This document shows, piece after piece, positions 58,575 to 64,000 of a DNA stretch of 64,000 nt (the stretch's first letter is position 1; every line of letters begins with the position of its first letter). Below the pieces are notes generated by a model that worked only from the letters and a program-made list of their open reading frames with translations, ran no database searches and was not told the origin of the DNA. The position numbers and the translations under genes were made by a program. Source of the DNA: Rhizopus arrhizus (lineage: Eukaryota > Mucoromycota > Mucoromycetes > Mucorales > Rhizopodaceae); assembly GCA_024220505.1 (NCBI GenBank), contig JAKZZE010000014.1, forward strand, positions 930,001 through 994,000, read 5' to 3'.

Positions 58575-59394
58575 ACGATACGAAACATGTTTGAATTCCA
58601 TAAAAAGTTCATGACTTTCCAAAGTTCCTTTGGTAAATCAATTTGATTCAACCCAGAACTTGGTCTCACTTGTTGCTGCTGCTGGTGTTGTTGTAGTAAG
58701 TTTTGTGCGGCTGTTTCACTTATAGGCACCGACATCTCTGAGAGTAATTCAAGAGGGACACCAAAACAGGTAGGTACATAATCACCCGAGACAGAGATAA
58801 AGAAATCCTTACTGTTTTCTAATCGAAGAATCAAGATATCCTCCATCTTTTGTTCACCTCGATTGAGTGGTGTCGAGATGGATGGATCGACCATGACCTC
58901 GAATCGAATCACGACACGTTCACCAGGAGCCAAGACACCCGAGGTGGGACTGACCTGAAGCCAGGGAGGCAGGATGGTCGTCTGATCTCCCTTGGGCAAA
59001 AACTTGAAAAGCGTCAACACTTGGCCTGTGTTTTGCAAGAGAATCGTCTTTTCCTTGTGCTCCAAAAATTGAACCTTTTCAAAATCAATAAAAGAAGAAG
59101 AGATTTCGCCTCGAGGTTGGACGTCTTGGCTTTGCTTGAGCTGTTGCACCAGTGCATCGTGCGTGGATTGAAGCAGACGACTGTTGATCTTTCGGATCTG
59201 TAAGGCCACAAGTGCTCTTACCGGTTTATGATCGCTCATCATCATGTTCATGCAGTGATTGTAATCAACCAACTCTAATTGTTCTCGTCTGGGTGAATCA
59301 AACCGCTCCTTCTTCCATAAAATACGATCTGTCCAGGAAGGTGCTCGACGTTTTTCACTAATCCATTTTTATTGAATTCAACTTTTCTTTACAC

Positions 59395-59431
<37 letters not shown>

Positions 59432-61422
59432 TGGTGTCATATTGATTCGTGCCTGCATCGTATTTGTAAGTAGGTGGGAAATGAATAGGACCCTCTTCAA
59501 ACATGGGAAATGTTCTGCCCGCTTTTCTTTCAATCGACAATTGATCATAATCTAAAAGGACATCCAATCGGTCTTGACGTAACCAGTTCTTTATCACAGA
59601 CTCGTGTAGATTGACACGGTAATTGAGATCGCCACACCAAATCAAAAAATCACTGTGATAGATCGAGGCTTCTACCCTCCAATCTCGAATGACATTGTTA
59701 TTCTCAAGAAAAGTGACACCTTCGTCACCTCCATTGTTCCAAAAGTAAGAAACATAATTGGTTAAATGATCAGGGACATGCGTGAATAGCAATCGTTTGG
59801 ACAGCTCAGTGAAATCTTGGTTTCTTTTCTCGGTCTTGTCTGTAAATGCAGCCAGATGACTTGTGACAAAGCATAGGTAACTGTCATGGAAACGAAATCG
59901 AACGGCTATCCCACCTTTGTTGCCCTGTCAGTCATCATGCATTAGTATCCATCCAACCTTGTTTTTTCTTTTCTTTTCTTTGCTGTACACATACATTACC
60001 ATCATATTCATTAAACCAACACCAGCCCAAGTCACTTGGGTTTCTGAAATAAATGATTTATGGCTCTTCTTGGCAACGACAATCAAGAGCATAGTGACCA
60101 ATTGCTTGGATACCACCTTGTAATAATCATCGCCCAAGGTATCAAGAATACCTTGCACCCAAGCGTTTTCTTTGGTAGGATCATATCGAATATAGGCCTC
60201 AGTATTTGTTTCCATTTCTTGTAATCCAATCACATAGAAATCAGGATGACCTGAGCCCTGTAGCCATTCTTTTAAAGAGGCATTGGGCAGGCTACCGTGT
60301 ACATTCCAAGTACCTACAAACACACTACATTCAACAAATAATGAGTTTTTTCTTTTTTTTTTTTGGGTATACTCCGTACGTTGTCTTTTCCCAGTGAACA
60401 AATTCATCTTCCTTCTTCATCAATTGAGAGTTAATCCAATGCTCTTTAGCATCCTTTAATGTAATCTTTCTCTCTCTTGTCGTCGCTACCGTTCTTGTCC
60501 GTTTCAGCTGAATTTTCTCAATGGTGTCTTCTCTTTTCAGTGGCAAGACGTATTTCAGAGCACTGTTGGCTTCTTCATTGATAGGCAAAGAGTTGGATCG
60601 AGGTATTGGTTTTTTTTGGTTGACTAGATGGTTGTGAGTAGTCGTTTTATTTACTTTCTGTTGTCTTTTACCACCAAATTTACTATATGTCTTTGACCAC
60701 TCATGTGAATTGTCTTGATGAGAGCTCAAATCATGATTTGCTAATAGAATCTAAGTATCTCAATAATAATACTTTATCGTACCTGCTATGTTCACCAGAC
60801 GCTTTACTTCCAACAGCATATCAGACATGATGTCTTTGTCTGGGAAGGTGACATGAGCGGAGTCATCATTCAGTGAAAATGTAACCATCAAATCTACTTT
60901 TTTCCAAATGCATAAATACCATTTTCTTTTTCTATAGTTGTTATATTTACCAGATTGCTGCAGTGACTTATTCTGAAGGTTATCGGATTGAGCTAATAAT
61001 CAAGAATGAATACACTTTGCTAAATACAATAATAAGCATACCAATATGAATAGATAAATCTGAATAAATTGGTATTGTCTTCAACACAATAGGTGGCATA
61101 GATAAGTCAGAGGATTCTTCTAATAGCAATAAACTAAATTCATTTCATATCAGTTTTAATATAAATCATTCTTAAAAAGTTTTATATACCAGGCCTCTTG
61201 TTCTTCTTTTTGACTGCCGTGAATAACAATAGCCAAATATCCTTCTTTATCATTTTTTAATAAACTATCTATTATTCTAACTTTAGAGCAGTAATAAATA
61301 AGGTTAAAGATAATATATGACATTTAAACTATTTTTTAGTTTGAAGAAGAAAAAAAGGATATGAATTCAGCTTTATCAGGAGGATTAACTAATCCATCAA
61401 CTACACTTGTTCTTTTTGGCAT
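57882..61422 (-). CDS. OCRL/INPP5B-type inositol polyphosphate 5-phosphatase (PH - 5-phosphatase - ASH - RhoGAP-like)
   Basis: Removes the 5-phosphate of PI(4,5)P2 on endomembranes. Twelve exons (minus): 61422-61363, 61290-61190, 61133-61042, 60992-60951, 60896-60783, 60740-60380, 60324-60000, 59924-59431, 59357-58577, 58517-58218, 58168-58051, 58000-57882 (968 aa). The N-terminal region resembles the OCRL PH domain (GYLAIVIHGSQKEEQEAW). The catalytic domain starts VFVGTWNVHGSLPN and has YVIGLQEMET, FLIWCGDLNYRV and RRAPSWTDRILW, then MSDHKPVRAL. An ASH domain follows (FIDFEKVQFLEHKEKTILLQ ... SGVLAPGERVVI). The RhoGAP-like end (MIDVLVAFLECLPDPVI ... VELFTVLLRPPIDF) lacks the Arg finger, as in OCRL. 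Intron 1 is an AT-AC intron. Confidence 0.93.
61291..61362 (-). other. U12-type AT-AC intron (72 bp) in the 5-phosphatase gene
   Basis: On the coding (minus) strand the intron begins ATATCCTTT, a full match to the U12 5' splice consensus, and ends TTATTAC. A branch-site-like tatctttaac lies 13 nt before the end, one change from the U12 consensus TCCTTAAC. Removing it joins exon 1 (...PPDKAEF) to CSKVRIIDSLLKNDKEGYL in phase. No GT-AG pair gives as good a join. Confidence 0.8.
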
Positions 61423-61736
61423 AGAGAGAAAAAGAGTGAGAGAGAGGGGGGAAAAAAAGAAAAAAAAAAAAAAAAAAGTAAATTATTCAACTTTTATTTA
61501 ATAATTTAATTTAATTCAGATACCGGATATGAGAGGTTAAACAAAATGGACACTTTTAATACAAGAAAGAGAGTTTAATAAGAAATAAGAGCAGCAACTT
61601 TATAATTTGGCCTTGCAAAAGGAGAAAGGCTTTCTTTCCTTGATGTTTTTATATCTGACTTTAATAGACAAGTGGCTTACTTTTATTTTTTTGTATTTCT
61701 TTCCCTTTTTTTTTTATATTTCAAAACGCGTATTCA
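61423..61736. promoter_or_regulatory. Shared promoter region of two divergent genes
   Basis: 314 bp between the start codons of the 5-phosphatase (minus) and the actin-related protein (plus). Contains a GA-rich stretch and a 17-19 bp A run (about 61459-61478). No TATA box stands out; co-regulation is not implied by sequence alone. Confidence 0.5.
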
Positions 61737-63124
61737 ATGTCTATTGCATTAAGGGAAGAAAACTTTGTTGTCATCAATGTTGGGTCAACTATAACCACAG
61801 CTGGTATAGGAATGCATGATACAAACAAGGCACCCACTGTGGTAAAATAACACTAAATAACTACAACAAAAACTAAAAATAAATAGTTTGTAAACATGGC
61901 CGATTTCAATTATCCAATCAAAAACAATCGCATCGACAACTGGAAAGACCTTGAAGAATGCTGGCATCACATTTTATTCAAAGAACTTCGCATCAAGAAA
62001 TCACGCAACGAAAGTCCTGTTTTGATTGCTGTTCCTGTTCAGTGGACCAAGTTAGAACATGAACGCATCACACAAATCTTTTTTGAAAACTTTAATGTGC
62101 CCGGTGTCTATATTGCACCACAACCTTTGCTGACCTTGTTTGGATGTGGTGCTGTATCAGGTGTTGTGATTGATATTGGAAGTCAAACGACAGGTAAATT
62201 CATAGTGTACGCAATGTCCCAAAAAAAACTGAATCTCCTTTTTAGATGTGAACATTGTCGTAGACAGCAACATTCAAACACAATCCAGTTTTATGATTCC
62301 CATGGGAGGCAATCAACTCGACAGCTACTTGCTTCAACTTCTCGAAAAGGACACACAACTTGTTGAAGCCTTCAAAAGCCATCAAATGACACTTGACACA
62401 GCGTTTGCCAAACATGTACGCGAACTACCTCGTGTCTGTCATGTGGCGTTTGGACACGAATTGAACAAGGACGTTAAACAAGAGCTCACGAAAGTCATGG
62501 AGGAGATCCCAACGACCGCCACTGAAGAATTGCTGGATGAAGACAACCCAAAGAGTAAAGAGGAGGAGGACGATGAAGACTATACACCACCCGATTACAT
62601 CAATATTGACTATCAAGGACACAGCTTCACCTTGGGGCCTTATCGTCATCAGGTCTTTGATCCACTCTTTGCACCCGACCTGATCGGATCAGACACCTTG
62701 TCCTTGCCAGACGCCGTCCGTCTTGCCGTCATGAACTGCGAACCACCCGAGATTCGACCCAAGCTTTGGGAATCCATCGCTCTGACCGGTGGATGCAGCT
62801 TGACCTCGGGTCTGACGAAACGCATCAAGACTGAATTCTCTCTCTTTTTGCCCCAGTCGAATAATGCGGGCGATACGCAGCCGCGCACGATTCATTTGTT
62901 GCGCATTCCCGAATATTTCACAGTACTCAAGGAAAAAAAGTATCACTTGTATTCTACTTGGTTAGGCGCAGAAATCGTGGCCAAGGTAAAAAGAGGGGAA
63001 AAAAGTGTCTGATCTTGTACTCATCATGTCTGTTTAGCTCGTGTTTATAGATGCAAAGAATTATATCAGTAAAGTGGATTATAATGAGTTTGGTCCATCT
63101 GTCATTCACACAAAATCTTATTAA
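61737..63124 (+). CDS. Actin-related protein, Arp9-like (chromatin remodeller subunit)
   Basis: Fungal Arp9 pairs with Arp7 or Arp42 in SWI/SNF and RSC. Exons 61737-61841, 61887-62193, 62246-62985, 63038-63124 (412 aa). Actin-fold marks: FVVINVGSTITTAGIGMHD (phosphate loop 1, degenerate), NWKDLEECWHHILFKEL, VLIAVPVQWTKLEHERI, FENFNVPGVYIAPQPLLTLF, GVVIDIGSQTTDVNIVVDS and SIALTGGCSLTSGLTKRI. It ends with STWLGAEIVAKLVF. An acidic insert (KSKEEEDDEDYTPPDYINID) replaces part of subdomain 4. Weak ATP-loop residues fit a nuclear Arp rather than actin. Arp9 is my best guess among nuclear Arps. Confidence 0.8.
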
Positions 63125-63189
63125 AGCTCCGTACATAATTAAACTGTTGGTTGTGTGTTGTGTCTCTTTCTTTTTTTCTTTGCTTCATC

Positions 63190-64000
63190 ATGGCGCGTAT
63201 AAAAAAGCAAGGGTTTTTACTTGTTTTCTTTTTTCTTGTACTTGCTATACTTGTTCCTAACGCAAAAGCCTGGACAGAAAGTAAATTATAACTTTTTTTT
63301 TTCTTCAATTTAAAACTGATGAAATCAATGGGTAGCTGATTTCGAGATCTTTGACATTGTGGATGCTTTAGAAAAAGCAGAAGGAAAAGATGCAAACTTT
63401 TATAGTTGGTTAGGAGTCAAGGTAAGCTATTTTTTGCTAATAAACAAGATACCACTTTTTCAACATCTCGTGTACAATAGCCTTCTGCCAGCCAAACAGA
63501 AATATCAAAAGCTTACCGTAAACTTTCACTGAAATGGCAGTAAGTTTTCTCTTTTCTGTAGACCTTATCCCCCCTCATCTTTTTTTTTTTTTTAGTCCTG
63601 ATAAGAATAAAGGAGATCCCAAGGCCAAAGAACGTTTTGCACGATTGGGTGTGATTGTCAGCATCCTTCGTGACCCGTCCAAACGAGAACGTTACAACTT
63701 TTTCTACAAGAACGGTGTCCCTCGTTGGCGAGGCACAGGCTATCTCTACAGCCGATTCCGTCCAGGATTAGGATCGGTCATTGTTGTGGTCATGGTCATT
63801 GCCAGTGGTATGCAGTATATCGCCGGACAAGTCAATTATTACCAGCAGCGGAACCGAATCGTACGCTTTGTCGAGGACGCGCGTGGTCATCTGGCAGCGA
63901 ATGCACCCAAAGGACGTGCGCCGTCCCTGGGCAAGAGCTTTATTGAGATAGGAGAAAGAGCGATGCGGTGTGAGGTCAAGGGGGATGAGTATTTGATTGT
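63190..64000 (+). CDS. ER membrane J-protein, ERJ5-like (truncated at the window end)
   Basis: Type I ER membrane Hsp40 helping folding in the lumen. Exons 63190-63280, 63336-63421, 63481-63539, 63596-beyond 64000. A signal peptide (KKQGFLLVFFFLVLAILVP) is followed by WTETDFEIFDIVDALEKAEG and the J-domain: FYSWLGVKPSASQTEISKAY, then RKLSLKWHPDKNKGDP with HPD restored across intron 3, and RFARLGVIVSILRDPSKRERY. After a Trp-rich GVPRWRGTGYLYSRFRPG comes a membrane span (GSVIVVVMVIASGMQYIAG). The rest is outside the window. Starts 65 bp after the Arp stop. Confidence 0.88.

Noticed and set aside
1..64000. tRNA, rRNA, CRISPR, plasmid or phage features
   Set aside because: None recognised by eye; a tRNAscan/Rfam run would be needed to exclude small RNA genes in the spacers.

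Overview
This window is nuclear DNA from a filamentous fungus, most likely Mucoromycota (Mucorales-like). The reasons are short introns (mostly 40-60 bp, GT...CTAAC/CTAAT...AG), very AT-rich spacers with long A/T homopolymers, NADH-type glutamate synthase in one polypeptide, and a set of fungal regulators (NoxR, Swc4, Scd6/Lsm14, an Arp9-like protein, Ubc6). One gene also carries an AT-AC intron of the U12 class, which fits an early-diverging fungus that kept the minor spliceosome. The species cannot be named from the sequence alone. Gene models were built by hand from reading frames, splice consensus and family knowledge; exon coordinates are given in each entry.

Layout. 0.2-2.2 kb: a monoacylglycerol lipase and the ERAD ubiquitin-conjugating enzyme Ubc6, only 67 bp apart. 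3.1-7.7 kb, minus strand: a cysteine-containing secreted protein, a p67phox/NoxR-like NADPH-oxidase regulator, and a PX-domain AGC kinase. 10.6-14.0 kb, plus: a small CM1 (centrosomin motif 1) protein followed by a PDE8-like cyclic-nucleotide phosphodiesterase with a degenerate receiver domain. 15.0-21.3 kb: glutamate synthase (GLT1) with an apparent one-base deletion. 21.3-31.9 kb: gene-poor, with one small secreted protein, one basic protein and decayed coding relics. 31.9-35.5 kb: Scd6/Lsm14 with a polyQ tract, tail-to-tail with a heat-shock-factor-type regulator. 36.9-40.2 kb, minus: HMG-CoA lyase (transit peptide plus C-terminal SKL), a small membrane protein, and glutaryl-CoA dehydrogenase. 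40.3-44.3 kb: a TLDc/OXR1 protein flanked by coding-like pieces I could not assign. 44.7-49.7 kb, minus: a Ser-rich coiled-coil protein, Swc4/DMAP1, and an LrgA-LrgB fusion transporter like plant PLGG1. 49.7-52.6 kb: spacer with a Tc1/mariner-type transposase relic. 52.6-56.1 kb: a Bud14/Tea4-type SH3 protein with a 19-unit pentapeptide repeat, and a small basic protein. 57.9-64.0 kb: an OCRL-type inositol polyphosphate 5-phosphatase (PH-5Ptase-ASH-RhoGAP) containing the AT-AC intron, divergent from an Arp9-like actin-related protein, then an ERJ5-type J-protein that runs off the window.

There is no operon logic, but some neighbours share themes. HMG-CoA lyase and glutaryl-CoA dehydrogenase serve branched-chain and lysine/tryptophan catabolism. 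NoxR, the PX-AGC kinase, the phosphodiesterase and the OCRL-like phosphatase are all signalling or phosphoinositide proteins. Swc4 and the Arp9-like protein belong to chromatin-remodelling complexes.

The most interesting single item is the U12-type AT-AC intron in the OCRL-like gene. Others are the CM1 mini-protein, the pseudo-receiver phosphodiesterase, the LrgAB fusion, the one-base lesion in GLT1 and the unassigned coding-like segments around the TLDc gene.
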